DNA of 64,000 nucleotides, taken from NCBI GenBank assembly GCA_949284715.1, contig CASDWH010000022.1:1-64000 (forward strand), written 5' to 3'. This document shows positions 35,316 to 44,172 of this stretch, piece after piece. The stretch comes from an uncultured bacterium. Lineage in GTDB: Bacteria; Cyanobacteriota; Vampirovibrionia; Gastranaerophilales; Gastranaerophilaceae. The translations under genes and the position numbers were made by a program. The stretch's first letter is position 1. Each line of letters begins with the position of its first letter. The notes beneath the pieces are model-generated. The model did not search any database. It saw only the letters and a list, made by a program, of their open reading frames with translations, and was not told the DNA's origin.

Positions 35316-35333
35316 AAAAAATTGACTTTTTTT
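35316..35333 (-). promoter_or_regulatory. GTCAATTTTTT element, copy upstream of protein B
   Basis: On the minus strand AAAAAAAGTCAATTTTTT matches 58826-58842 upstream of the 54-aa ORF and resembles AAAAAGCAATTATTTT at 19349-19365. Confidence 0.3.
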
Positions 35334-35359
35334 GAAACAATATTACAAAATTTTTACAA

Positions 35360-37162
35360 TTATTCTTCATTAAGACTCAGAACAGCCATGAAAGCTTCCT
35401 GCGGAACTTCGACTTTACCAACAGCTTTCATACGTTTTTTACCGCGTTTTTGTTTCTCTAACAATTTTCTTTTTCTTGTAATATCCCCGCCGTAACATTT
35501 ATCAAGAACGCTCTTCCTCATTGCTTTGATTGTAGTCCGGGCTATCACTCTGCCGCCGATTGCCGCCTGGATAGGAACTTCAAATAATTGTCTTGGAATA
35601 ATATCTTTTAACTTCGCTGTCAGTTTCTGCCCTATATAATATGCACTGTCTTCATGACAGATAACAGACAGAGCATCAACAGTTTCGCCGGCTAATAGAA
35701 TATCAAGCTTAACAAGTTTTGAACGCTTATAATCTTCAAATTCATAATCCATACTTGCGTATCCTTTAGAACGGGATTTTAACTGATCATAAAAATCTGT
35801 AATTACCTCGCTTAACGGGATATGATAAATAAGTTCTGCTCTTATTTTGTCAAGATAATTCATATTTATAAATATTCCGCGCTTAGTTTGCGCTAAATCC
35901 ATTAATGTACCGACGTAATCATTTGGCGCTATTATAGAAACTTTTACATAAGGTTCTTCAATATAATCTCTATATTGAGCAGCGGGAAGGTTCGCCGGAT
36001 TATCTATTTCAACTACTTCACCATTTGTTTTATGAACTCTGTAAACTACAGAAGGAGCTGTTGTTACAATTGAAAGATTGTATTCTCTCTCAAGCCTCTC
36101 CTGAGCAATTTCCATATGCAGCATTCCTAAGAATCCGCACCTAAAACCAAAGCCAAGAGCAGAGGATGTTTCCGGCTCAAAAGTTATACTGCTGTCATTG
36201 AGTTTTAATTTTTCCAATGATTCCTTTAATTCATGATAATCCTCATTATCAACGGGATAAAGGCCTGAAAATACCATAGGCAGCGCCTCTTTATATCCCG
36301 GCAGTGGTTCTGATGCAGGATTATCAACATGCGTAACTGTATCACCTACAAACCTCGTCAATTCTTTAATTGATGCAGCAAAATATCCAACATCACCGCA
36401 GACAAGTTCATCCACCTGAACCCTGTTAGGAGTCAAATACCCCAGCTCTACAACTTCATACTCCTTTTTAGAGGCCATGAATCTGATTTTATCACCATTC
36501 CTTAGTTTTCCGTCCATTATTTTAAAGAAACACAAAGTTCCGAGATACTGGTCATAAGCACTGTCAAAAATTAACGCACGCAGCGGCTTCTCTGTCGTAT
36601 CCTCTGGCGGAGGAATAAAATCAACAATTGCTTCTAAGACATTTTCTATTCCTAATCCGGTCTTTGCACTCACAGGTATCGCCATAGAAGTATCAATTCC
36701 AAGAATTTCTTCAATCTCGGCCTTTACACGTTCAACATCTGCTGATGGCAAATCTATCTTATTAATAATTGGAATTATTTCAAGATTTTGTTCTATTGCC
36801 ATATAAACATTTGCCAATGTCTGAGCCTCAACCCCTTGTGTTGCATCAACAATAAGCAACGCCCCCTCACAGGCAGCAAGAGAACGGGAAACCTCATAAG
36901 AAAAATCAACGTGTCCGGGCGTATCAATAAGGTTCAAAATATAATCCTTACCGTCTTTTGCTTGATACTTCATCCGCGCGGCATTTAATTTTATTGTAAT
37001 TCCGCGCTCACGCTCAATATCCATTGTATCAAGAAGCTGCTCCTGCATATCACGTTCAGCAATCGTACCTGTTGCTTCCAGCAGTCTATCGGCTAAAGTT
37101 GACTTCCCATGGTCAATATGTGCTATTATACAAAAATTTCTTACATTATCTCTATACTTCAT
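35360..37162 (-). CDS. lepA: Elongation factor 4 (back-translocating GTPase)
   Basis: The 600-aa translational GTPase remodels stalled or mistranslocated ribosomes. Motifs are [20 protein letters not shown] (P-loop), RERGITIK (G2 region), DTPGHVDF (G3) and NKIDLP (G4). The LepA-specific C-terminal domain ([20 protein letters not shown]) is intact, and length is the family norm. TATAAT ends 7 nt before the ATG at 37162 with no Shine-Dalgarno, so a leaderless mRNA is likely. It is divergent from the calpain-like gene across a 77-bp gap. Confidence 0.96.
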   Translation of the reverse strand: MKYRDNVRNFCIIAHIDHGKSTLADRLLEATGTIAERDMQEQLLDTMDIERERGITIKLNAARMKYQAKDGKDYILNLIDTPGHVDFSYEVSRSLAACEGALLIVDATQGVEAQTLANVYMAIEQNLEIIPIINKIDLPSADVERVKAEIEEILGIDTSMAIPVSAKTGLGIENVLEAIVDFIPPPEDTTEKPLRALIFDSAYDQYLGTLCFFKIMDGKLRNGDKIRFMASKKEYEVVELGYLTPNRVQVDELVCGDVGYFAASIKELTRFVGDTVTHVDNPASEPLPGYKEALPMVFSGLYPVDNEDYHELKESLEKLKLNDSSITFEPETSSALGFGFRCGFLGMLHMEIAQERLEREYNLSIVTTAPSVVYRVHKTNGEVVEIDNPANLPAAQYRDYIEEPYVKVSIIAPNDYVGTLMDLAQTKRGIFINMNYLDKIRAELIYHIPLSEVITDFYDQLKSRSKGYASMDYEFEDYKRSKLVKLDILLAGETVDALSVICHEDSAYYIGQKLTAKLKDIIPRQLFEVPIQAAIGGRVIARTTIKAMRKSVLDKCYGGDITRKRKLLEKQKRGKKRMKAVGKVEVPQEAFMAVLSLNEE

Positions 37163-37168
37163 AATTCA

Positions 37169-37174
37169 ATTATA
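37169..37174 (-). promoter_or_regulatory. Candidate -10 of a leaderless promoter for lepA
   Basis: A perfect TATAAT ends 7 nt before ATG 37162. No clear -35 is visible. Confidence 0.5.
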
Positions 37175-37191
37175 ACCAAAACAAAAAAATA

Positions 37192-37240
37192 TTTATTTAC
37201 ATAAGGCAATTTTTATCATTTACCTGTTTTACTACCTATA
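37192..37240 (+). promoter_or_regulatory. Promoter shared with the M16 protease gene
   Basis: GGCAATTTTTATC (37205-37217) and the extended -10-like TGTTTTACT (37225-37233) recur as GCAATTTTTATC and TGTTTTAAT before the M16 gene. In both, 22 nt separate the first element from the ATG. The hexamer ends 7 nt before ATG 37240. Confidence 0.6.
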
Positions 37241-37971
37241 TGAAACCAATAGGAACTGATGAAATAAAAAATCTTAAATATGCAATACAATACTTTCAAG
37301 ACTGTTATCTTGTATCCTCAATAGGCGCTTTGGCACATTCAGCTAACGGCAGAAAAATTTTATCAGAAAATATTGCACATACTAAAGACGGGTTTCGTAT
37401 ACGATTTAGAAATATAAACCAGAACAGCGAAGATTTTTTTGTTACGCAAAAAGAAATGGATGATTTAATTTACATGGATAAATTTCTAAATCCTATTCCT
37501 ATAAATAAATATTTTCCGCATAATCCCATTGTTAAAGCTATAGAAGTAGCAATGAATAAACTGCTCTGTCTTTATCCCTCAAAAAAACCTTGGATTTGCC
37601 GTTTTCCAAACTGCAATGAAAAATTTGAATACAATAAACCCTCAAACTTCCTTGAAATGTTTACAGGAAAGCCCCCGTTAAAATTAAATGAAGGAAGTTT
37701 TAGTATGACTCTTAAATCAAAACGAAAAGAAAGTACAGCTCTTTTTGATAAAATAAAAAGCGATAATAATTGCAGTTTTGTTGCGGGAACAGCATTCAGC
37801 ACAAACAAAAATTTCAGCGATTACCACTGTTACAGTATAACAAAAATTACTAAAAACAATATGTTAGGACTATTTGACCACAGATTATCAGGTTCAAATT
37901 ATCTTACCTATAATGAAGCTATAAAAAAATTAAAATTCATTGTAGGATATTTTAACAAAGATTTGATTTAA
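37240..37971 (+). CDS. Calpain-like (C2) cysteine protease, probable
   Basis: The 243-aa protein is a candidate papain-fold protease. QDCYLVSSIGALA (residues 20-32) resembles the calpain Gln-x-Cys active-site helix, with Cys22. YHCYSITKI (195-203) resembles the calpain HAYS histidine strand, with His196. The third position, usually Asn before Pro-Trp, would be Asp213 in GLFDHR. Spacing from Cys to His (174) is shorter than in animal calpains but plausible for bacterial C2 proteins. There is no signal peptide. Several cysteines (110, 120, 125, 178) are scattered. Its promoter is nearly identical to that of the M16 peptidase gene at 58972. Confidence 0.5.
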   Translation: MKPIGTDEIKNLKYAIQYFQDCYLVSSIGALAHSANGRKILSENIAHTKDGFRIRFRNINQNSEDFFVTQKEMDDLIYMDKFLNPIPINKYFPHNPIVKAIEVAMNKLLCLYPSKKPWICRFPNCNEKFEYNKPSNFLEMFTGKPPLKLNEGSFSMTLKSKRKESTALFDKIKSDNNCSFVAGTAFSTNKNFSDYHCYSITKITKNNMLGLFDHRLSGSNYLTYNEAIKKLKFIVGYFNKDLI

Positions 37972-38006
37972 CAAGAAAACGGGCTTTAAAAAGCCCGTTT
38001 TCTTGT
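37971..38006. terminator. Bidirectional terminator between calpain-like gene and rpsI
   Basis: A perfect 16-bp stem (ACAAGAAAACGGGCTT with its complement) has a TAAA loop and A- and T-rich arms on either side. Confidence 0.9.
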
Positions 38007-38024
38007 AATATGTAAATAAAGAGA

Positions 38025-38426
38025 TTAACGTTTTGAGAATTGGAAATGTTTTCTTGCTCTTTTTCTACCGTATTTCTTACGTTCTTTAACACGCGGGTCA
38101 CGGGTTAAAAGACCTTCTGAACGAAGAACGCTCTTATATTCTTCATTAGATTTTAACAACGCTCTTGCAATACCATGTCTGATAGCCCCGGATTGTGAAA
38201 CAATACCGCCGCCTAATGTCTTAACTCTTACATCATATTTATCTTGATTTTCAGTCAAAACTAAAGGTCTGTATATCATCATTTCAACAGCAGGTCTGTT
38301 TCCTATATATGCCTTTAATGTTTTACCGTTAACAAAAATTCTGCCTTTTCCTCTTACCAGAGTAACAACAGCGACAGAAGTTTTTCTGCGGCCGGTAGCT
38401 TTAATTTCTTCTTTATTAAGCGCCAT
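38025..38426 (-). CDS. rpsI: 30S ribosomal protein S9
   Basis: This 133-aa uS9 ends in the expected KKYGRKRARKHFQFSKR tail, whose last residues contact P-site tRNA. It has the signature GGGIVSQSGAIRHGIARALL. Its start overlaps the rplM stop by 1 nt (conserved rplM-rpsI pair), and it is the last gene before the terminator. Confidence 0.97.
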   Translation of the reverse strand: MALNKEEIKATGRRKTSVAVVTLVRGKGRIFVNGKTLKAYIGNRPAVEMMIYRPLVLTENQDKYDVRVKTLGGGIVSQSGAIRHGIARALLKSNEEYKSVLRSEGLLTRDPRVKERKKYGRKRARKHFQFSKR

Positions 38427-38863
38427 TATTTAGCCTCCTTTTCTAACAAGATAGGTTTTTGTGCAGCATGCGGATGCTCAGAACCGGCATATACTTTTAA
38501 TTTTGTAAATTGAGTATCGCCTAAAGTATTGTGTTGTAACATACCTTTAACTGCTTTTTCAATAGCCAATTTAGGATCTTTTTCCATTAAGGCTCTAAAA
38601 CTGGCACTTTTTAAACCGCCGGGATAACCGGTATGGTGATAGTAAATTTTAGAATTTTCTTTGTCACCTGATACTCTAACCTTGTCAGCATTGATTATAA
38701 TAACAAAATCACCTGTATCAACGTTAGGAGTATACTGTGGTTTATGTTTTCCTCTTAAGATGTTAGCAGCTCTTACAGCCAGACGGCCAAGAATTTCGCC
38801 TTCTGCATCAAGAACATACCATTTTCTTTCAACTTCAAGAGGTTTTGCTGAATATGTTTTCAT
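38426..38863 (-). CDS. rplM: 50S ribosomal protein L13
   Basis: This 145-aa uL13 shows [35 protein letters not shown] and [10 protein letters not shown], and the [24 protein letters not shown] ending. It lies 22 nt after truA and overlaps rpsI by 1 nt. Gene order truA-rplM-rpsI is common in bacteria. Confidence 0.97.
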   Translation of the reverse strand: MKTYSAKPLEVERKWYVLDAEGEILGRLAVRAANILRGKHKPQYTPNVDTGDFVIIINADKVRVSGDKENSKIYYHHTGYPGGLKSASFRALMEKDPKLAIEKAVKGMLQHNTLGDTQFTKLKVYAGSEHPHAAQKPILLEKEAK

Positions 38864-38885
38864 GCGTATTCTCCAATATAATTAA

Positions 38886-39662
38886 TTAGTATTCTACTTT
38901 CATCAAAGTCAATCCGTACGGACTAACTGTTTGTCCGGCTTTAGACCGGTCTTTCGCCTCTAAAACATCTTTCATATGCCAAGGTGAAAGATTATGCCCT
39001 TCTATTTTTAGAAGAGTACCGACAATAGTCCTTACCATATTATAAAGGAACCTGTTCCCGATAATATCAATAAAAACTTTGTCATCAACCCGGCTGCATT
39101 TTACATCATACAGCGTACAGACTCTGCTCGGGTTCAGCGTACCGGAACTCTTAAACGAAGAAAAATCATGCTCGCCTAACAAGTAATTCAAAGCCTCCTG
39201 CATTCTAGAAAGATTTATAGGAAATTTAACTCTTAATAAATCTCCGTCAAACGCTTGTTTGTACTTTCTATTTACAAACTCATACCGGTAATATCTTTTT
39301 TTTGCCGATTTCTGAGCATGAAAATCATCCGGTACAATCCTTAAATTAGAAACAGAAATGTCGGGCGGTAAAATTTCATTTAACTGATAAACAAATTTTG
39401 AAGCAACAATATCATTGTCCCAGTCAAAATGAGCAACCTGTCCTTTTGCATTAACACCTCTGTCTGTTCTTCCGGAAAAGACTGTCTTTACGGGTCTTAT
39501 TTTATTAAAGGATTCTATCAGAACCCCGGTTAACAATGTACAAATTCCTCTTTCCAGTTCACCTTGTATAGTCGGCTTTATTTCTAAACCATCTTTATCA
39601 AACTGTATCTGACTTCCGGCATACTGCTTACCGACATACTGAACGTCAAGAGCGTACCTCAC
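38886..39662 (-). CDS. truA: tRNA pseudouridine(38-40) synthase
   Basis: The 258-aa enzyme isomerises uridines 38-40 in the anticodon stem. The catalytic aspartate is in FSGRTDRGVNAKGQVAHFDW (GRTDxGVHA pattern). Also visible are ARYRY-like KKRYYRYEFVNRK, and NRFLYNMVRTIVGTLLKIEG. Length matches. It lies 9 nt after rplQ in the ribosomal operon. Confidence 0.96.
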   Translation of the reverse strand: MRYALDVQYVGKQYAGSQIQFDKDGLEIKPTIQGELERGICTLLTGVLIESFNKIRPVKTVFSGRTDRGVNAKGQVAHFDWDNDIVASKFVYQLNEILPPDISVSNLRIVPDDFHAQKSAKKRYYRYEFVNRKYKQAFDGDLLRVKFPINLSRMQEALNYLLGEHDFSSFKSSGTLNPSRVCTLYDVKCSRVDDKVFIDIIGNRFLYNMVRTIVGTLLKIEGHNLSPWHMKDVLEAKDRSKAGQTVSPYGLTLMKVEY

Positions 39663-39671
39663 AGCATAACC

Positions 39672-40100
39672 CTAAACTAATTGGATTAAAGCCATTTCAG
39701 CAGCATCACCACGGCGTGGCGGGATACGATAAATTCTTGTATATCCGCCTTGTCTTGATGAGTATTTTTTGCCGATAACTAAGAACAATTTTCTTAATAC
39801 TGTTTGAGGAGCAAGTTTTTTGTTATCTTCAGCTTTGTCAAAAACTTCGCCTGTAGATAAATCCATAAACTTGCCAGTTTCTTTATCAAATATATACTTG
39901 GAAGCGATTCTTCTTGAGTTCAAATCCCCTTTTTTTGCAAGAGTGATAACCTGTTCAGCATATGGCTTTAACGCTTTTGCACGTGCCATAGTTGTTTTGA
40001 TTTCACCGTGTACAAAAAGTTCGGTAGCAAGTGAACGCAAAAGAGCCTTTCTCTGGTCTTGAGCTTTTCCAAGCGTATGTTTTTTTGTTTGGTGTCTCAT
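39672..40100 (-). CDS. rplQ: 50S ribosomal protein L17
   Basis: This 142-aa bL17 opens with MRHQTKKHTLGKAQDQRKALLRSLA and has AKALKPYAEQVITLAKKG and the GGYTRI ending. It is slightly longer than the shortest homologues because of the DKETGKFMDLSTGEVFDKAEDNKK insertion, which is also seen in some other phyla. It follows rpoA by 29 nt. Confidence 0.96.
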   Translation of the reverse strand: MRHQTKKHTLGKAQDQRKALLRSLATELFVHGEIKTTMARAKALKPYAEQVITLAKKGDLNSRRIASKYIFDKETGKFMDLSTGEVFDKAEDNKKLAPQTVLRKLFLVIGKKYSSRQGGYTRIYRIPPRRGDAAEMALIQLV

Positions 40101-40129
40101 TGTCTTTATTCCTTTTATCTAAATAGTTA

Positions 40130-41128
40130 CTAATCGTTTGTTATAACAACACCATTTTCATCAGTTTCTGGATTTGGAGCCAAATCTAAACCAAAATGGT
40201 GAAGTCTTTCAATTACTTCGTCTGAAGATTTTTTGCCGAAGTTCTTAATATTAAGAAGATCATGTTCAGACTTCTTAAGAAGTTCCGCCATTGAATTGAT
40301 ACTTGCTCTCTTCAAGCAGTTATAAGCTCTTACAGATAGTTCAAGTTCATCAATTGTAATTGAAGGTTCTTCACTTGCAGCTTCTTCAGCAACAGCAGGT
40401 TCGGGTTCTGCTACAGAATCAACAATAGCAGAAGACTTGCCTGTTATATTAGAAATTTGTACAAAATGTTCGATTAACAAATCAGCAGCCTGTGTAAGCG
40501 CGGTTGTTACATCTATACAACCATTTGACCAAATTTCGATAGTTAATTTGTCATAATCAATACTGTCACCAACACGTGTACTTTCTACTTCATAACTTAC
40601 ACGCTTGATAGGCATAAATGTTGCATCAATCGGCAACATATCAATTGCCTGACCAGCCTTGGCATTTCTTGGTACATCGTGTGCAACATAACCTTTACCG
40701 GTTTCTACAATAACATCGGCATGGAAACTGCCGCCGTCTGCAATTGTACAAATTAACCAGTCAGGGTTAACAACTTTAACACCTGCGGGCAATTGAATAT
40801 CACTTGCAAGAACCGGGCCGGGTCTGTCAACATCAATTCTTAAATGCTGAGGTTCCTTAGAATCGGTTTTAATAGCTAATCCTTTAAGGTTAAGCATAAC
40901 GTCAATAACGTCTTCTAATACACCAGGAATTGCTGTATATTCGTGAGTAATACCTTCAATTCTTGCAGATGTAACAGCCGTACCTTCAAGACTTGATAAC
41001 AAAACTCTTCTCAAAGAGTTACCAATAGTGGTGCCAAATCCTCTTTCAAGCGGTTCGATAACGAATTTACCGTATTGTGAACCGTCAGAGCTTGTCATAG
41101 TATTAACTGTTTTAATTTTTAATTCCAT
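40130..41128 (-). CDS. rpoA: RNA polymerase alpha subunit
   Basis: The 332-aa alpha subunit has the N-terminal dimerisation domain (FVIEPLERGFGTTIGNSLRRVLLSSLEGTAV) and the C-terminal domain with helix-hairpin-helix (LSVRAYNCLKRASINSMAELL; LLNIKNFGKKSSDEVIERL). A short acidic linker (PEPAVAEEAASEE) joins them. It lies between rpsD and rplQ as in most bacteria. Confidence 0.98.
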   Translation of the reverse strand: MELKIKTVNTMTSSDGSQYGKFVIEPLERGFGTTIGNSLRRVLLSSLEGTAVTSARIEGITHEYTAIPGVLEDVIDVMLNLKGLAIKTDSKEPQHLRIDVDRPGPVLASDIQLPAGVKVVNPDWLICTIADGGSFHADVIVETGKGYVAHDVPRNAKAGQAIDMLPIDATFMPIKRVSYEVESTRVGDSIDYDKLTIEIWSNGCIDVTTALTQAADLLIEHFVQISNITGKSSAIVDSVAEPEPAVAEEAASEEPSITIDELELSVRAYNCLKRASINSMAELLKKSEHDLLNIKNFGKKSSDEVIERLHHFGLDLAPNPETDENGVVITND

Positions 41129-41154
41129 ATTTAATATCTCCTATCAGAATTAGC

Positions 41155-41757
41155 TTACTTAGAGTAGTACTCAATTACGAGTTGTTCTTTGAAATCAGGA
41201 TCGAGTTCTTCGCGTTCCGGAATTCTATCGAATACAATTTTTAATGCATCTTTATCAATAGTCATCCACGCCGGTGCGCAAGGCATATCAATTAAGCCTG
41301 TAACACTCTTAAGGAATTCAACGCTCTTTGTTCTGATTGTAATAACATCGCCTGCTTTAATTAAATATGACGGGATATCAACTTTTTTACCGTTAACTAA
41401 TACGTGACCGTGGTTAACGATTTGTCTTGACTGCTTACGGGTAATACCAAACCCTGCTCTGAAAAGAATATTATCTAATCTTGATTCAAGGATTTGAAGT
41501 AAGATTGTACCTGTTACGCCTTTTCTTCTTGCAGCTTCGTGGTAGTACTTAGCAAACTGTTTTTCACTTACAAGATATGTAAGTCTGATTTTTTGTTTTT
41601 CATTTAAGTGTATTGCATACTCAGAAAGTTTTTTTCTGACTGCACCGTGCTGTCCGGAAGCTGTTTGCCTCATAGAAACAGTCAGCTTTCTGTTAGACAG
41701 GTCTTTTACTCCGTAGTTGCGGAATAATTTATTGGTTGGCCCTGTGTATCTTGCCAT
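41155..41757 (-). CDS. rpsD: 30S ribosomal protein S4
   Basis: In this 200-aa uS4 I chose ATG at 41757 (MARYTGPTNKLFRNYG, with AAAGGAG upstream); an extended frame to 41790 reads through a leader hairpin. The S4 RNA-binding domain LESRLDNILFRAGFGITRKQSRQIVNHGHVLVNG is near 88-121. In many bacteria S4 represses its own operon by binding an mRNA structure; the hairpin directly upstream is a candidate target. Confidence 0.96.
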   Translation of the reverse strand: MARYTGPTNKLFRNYGVKDLSNRKLTVSMRQTASGQHGAVRKKLSEYAIHLNEKQKIRLTYLVSEKQFAKYYHEAARRKGVTGTILLQILESRLDNILFRAGFGITRKQSRQIVNHGHVLVNGKKVDIPSYLIKAGDVITIRTKSVEFLKSVTGLIDMPCAPAWMTIDKDALKIVFDRIPEREELDPDFKEQLVIEYYSK

Positions 41758-41779
41758 TGTAATTTCTCCTTTAACTTGC

Positions 41780-41820
41780 CGGTGAGGCACCTATGACTTG
41801 CTTATTGCAAGCTCTCACCG
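41780..41820 (-). promoter_or_regulatory. Nested hairpin in the rpsD leader
   Basis: On the minus strand CGGTGAG and CTCACCG form an outer stem (41820-41814 / 41786-41780). Inside, CTTGC and GCAAG form an inner hairpin with a 5-nt loop. It sits between the rpsK stop and the rpsD ribosome-binding site, so it could be an S4-binding autoregulatory leader or a processing site. Confidence 0.45.
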
Positions 41821-41822
41821 CA

Positions 41823-42209
41823 CTATACTCTACGTTTTTTAGGAGGACGGCATCCGTTGTGCGGAATAGGTGTTACGTCCTTTATTAATGTAATTTCAAG
41901 GCCAGCGGCTTGAATTGCTCTTATAGCTGTTTCTCTGCCTGAACCCGGGCCTTTAATATAAACTTCTACCTTTTTCATACCCTGGTCAATTGATTTTTTA
42001 GCAACAAGTTCAGCCGCAGACTGAGCAGCGAACGGGGTGCCTTTTCTTGCACCTTTAAAACCGGTAGCTCCGGCAGATGCCCATGCAATAGCATTACCTT
42101 GAGTATCAGTAGAAGTTACTATCGTATTGTTAAAGGTGGATTGAATATGTACAACACCTTGCAATACGTTTTTCTTTTCTTTTTTCTTTGTTTTTTGTGG
42201 TCTTGCCAT
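41823..42209 (-). CDS. rpsK: 30S ribosomal protein S11
   Basis: This 128-aa uS11 shows [47 protein letters not shown] and the [18 protein letters not shown] ending, all canonical. It follows rpsM by 39 nt. Confidence 0.98.
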   Translation of the reverse strand: MARPQKTKKKEKKNVLQGVVHIQSTFNNTIVTSTDTQGNAIAWASAGATGFKGARKGTPFAAQSAAELVAKKSIDQGMKKVEVYIKGPGSGRETAIRAIQAAGLEITLIKDVTPIPHNGCRPPKKRRV

Positions 42210-42248
42210 TTTATTTATCCTTTATCTTTTCTTTAATTAATTTCTAAA

Positions 42249-42620
42249 CTATGCTTTTTTCTTACCTGCAATCGGGCCGCCTTTTTTACCGCGTCTTGTT
42301 CTTGCATTGGTCTTAGTTCTTTGTCCTCTGCAAGGAAGACCTCTTTTATGACGCATACCTCTGTAAGAATTAATTTCTTGTAGACGTTTAATATGCATTG
42401 TAACTTCACGTCTTAAATCACCTTCTATATGATAAGCTGATAAAGCTTCACGAAGTTGTTTAATATCATCGTCGGTTAAATCATCTGTTCTTAAGTCCGG
42501 AGAGATACCGGTTGCTTCAAGAACTTTTGCAGCTCTGGAAGGCCCTATTCCGTATATATAGGTTAATGCAACTTCCAGTCTTTTGTTACGGGGCAAATCA
42601 ACCCCTGCTAATCTTGCCAT
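42249..42620 (-). CDS. rpsM: 30S ribosomal protein S13
   Basis: This 123-aa uS13 has [26 protein letters not shown] and the [24 protein letters not shown] signature. It lies 42 nt after rpmJ. Confidence 0.98.
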   Translation of the reverse strand: MARLAGVDLPRNKRLEVALTYIYGIGPSRAAKVLEATGISPDLRTDDLTDDDIKQLREALSAYHIEGDLRREVTMHIKRLQEINSYRGMRHKRGLPCRGQRTKTNARTRRGKKGGPIAGKKKA

Positions 42621-42662
42621 TTATTTTCTCCTTTGTTATTTTATTTAAATCTTTTAGTGTAA

Positions 42663-42776
42663 TTACCCTTGTCTTTGTCTGTGCTTAGGGTTATCACAAA
42701 TAACGGCAACTCTGCCTTTTCTTCTGATAACTTTGCATTTGTCACACATTTTTTTGACTGATGCTCTAACTTTCAT
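42663..42776 (-). CDS. rpmJ: 50S ribosomal protein L36
   Basis: This 37-aa bL36 begins [20 protein letters not shown] and ends [13 protein letters not shown]. The zinc ligands (CDKC, then Cys and His of CDNPKH) are intact, so this is the zinc-binding C+ form. It sits between infA and rpsM, as in most bacteria. Confidence 0.97.
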   Translation of the reverse strand: MKVRASVKKMCDKCKVIRRKGRVAVICDNPKHRQRQG

Positions 42777-42802
42777 TGTTCTATTCCTTTATATTTACTA
42801 CG

Positions 42803-43018
42803 TTACTTTAATCTGAATGTAATTCTGCCTTTTGACAAATCATACGGTGTCATTTCTACTTTAACCTTATCGCCCGGCAAAATTCTTATGAAGTTCTTTC
42901 TGATTTTTCCTGAAATATGAGCCAGAATTTCATGCCCGTTTTCAAGTTGTACACGAAACATTGCATTTGGCATTGCTTCCAGAATAGTACCTTCAATTTC
43001 TATGACATCTTTAGACAT
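42803..43018 (-). CDS. infA: Translation initiation factor IF-1
   Basis: The 71-aa S1-fold protein shows [48 protein letters not shown], the canonical IF-1. It is the first gene of the alpha-type operon here; secY, adk and map, which often precede it, are absent, so the operon is split upstream. TGAGGAC lies before the ATG. Confidence 0.98.
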   Translation of the reverse strand: MSKDVIEIEGTILEAMPNAMFRVQLENGHEILAHISGKIRKNFIRILPGDKVKVEMTPYDLSKGRITFRLK

Positions 43019-43068
43019 ATTGTCCTCATTTTTCGGCTATCAACGTGCGTAATTAAACGCTTATTTTT

Positions 43069-43096
43069 ATCATATCTGCTAAAATTCAAAATGCAA
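43069..43096 (-). promoter_or_regulatory. Sigma-70-type promoter for the infA-rpsI operon
   Basis: On the minus strand TTGCAT (43096-43091), 16 bp, then TATGAT (43074-43069). The predicted +1 is near 43062, giving a leader of about 45 nt to the infA ATG. The rest of the 283-bp gap up to surE holds only the surE terminator. Confidence 0.6.
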
Positions 43097-43244
43097 GCAA
43101 TTTTGAGGTTAATCATACAAAAAACCGAAATAAAATCTTAGATTGTTTTTATAATACTAGCACGCATTCCTTGTATTATGCCTTCTTCCGAACTCAATAG
43201 TTTTAGTCGTTTTAAGTTTTTTGCTTAATATTTCTTAATAAATT

Positions 43245-43280
43245 TAAAAAGTGATTGTTTATAAAAACAATCACTTTTAG
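43245..43280 (-). terminator. Terminator after surE
   Basis: A 14-bp AT-rich perfect stem (AAAAGTGATTGTTT with complement) has an ATAA loop and T-runs on either side. Confidence 0.8.
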
Positions 43281-43301
43281 AAACCAGTTTTTTATAATTA
43301 T

Positions 43302-44102
43302 TTACGCGTGATGAAACCAATTACAAAAATCTTCGCTGCATAAATTTTTATTTAGCAGATTCATAACCTCTACATTTGTCATTTCAAACGTAATTGGTGT
43401 TACTGATATCTTATTACTGCGGACTGCTGAAATATCCGTATTAGCATCTTCAGGCTCGTTTATTAATTCACCGGCCATCCAATAATAAACTTTTCCCCTC
43501 GGGTCAATACGTTTTTCATAAGCATCCGTAAACATACGTTTTCCAAGCTCAGTAATCGCTATCCCGCCAATATCTTCTAAATCCAATCCCGGAACATTAA
43601 TATTCAAAATCGTTTTAGGAGGTATTATTTTAGTATCAAGCTTATCTACAAACGCCGCTATACACGCCGCGGATACCTTAAAATCTTCATATTCATTTCG
43701 CATACTCGCCAGCGAAGTAGCAATACTTGGAAATCCAAGCATAGCACCTTCCATCGCACAGCTTACTGTACCTGAATACAAAATATCTGCCCCTAAATTA
43801 GGCCCGTGATTTATACCTGAAATGACCAAATCCGGCATTTCTTCCTCTGAAAGTATAGCATTCAATGCTATTTTAACACAGTCACCAGGGGTTCCTGTTG
43901 TCATCCAGCAGCGCTTTGTACCGTATTTTGCATCAACCTCTTCAACACGCAGAGGAGTATGCAGGGTTAACGAATGCCCCGCAGCACTTCTTTCACGGTC
44001 AGGTGCAACTATATACACATCATTCTTTAGGCTCAATGCCTCTGCCAGCGCACGGATGCCATTTGCTAGTATACCGTCGTCATTTGAAATCAAAATCTTC
44101 AT
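43302..44102 (-). CDS. surE: 5'/3'-nucleotidase SurE
   Basis: The 266-aa phosphatase acts on nucleoside monophosphates. The family start [19 protein letters not shown] holds the metal-binding DD pair; [22 protein letters not shown] and [28 protein letters not shown] follow in the usual order. I chose ATG at 44102 (GGGAG upstream) because the frame upstream adds an unrelated segment. It lies 70 nt after prs on the same strand. Confidence 0.94.
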   Translation of the reverse strand: [266 protein letters not shown]

Positions 44103-44172
44103 GATAAGCTCCCTATACAATATCCACCTATTATATAGTACCACAATTTTTAGATTTTGTATCGCAAAATAA

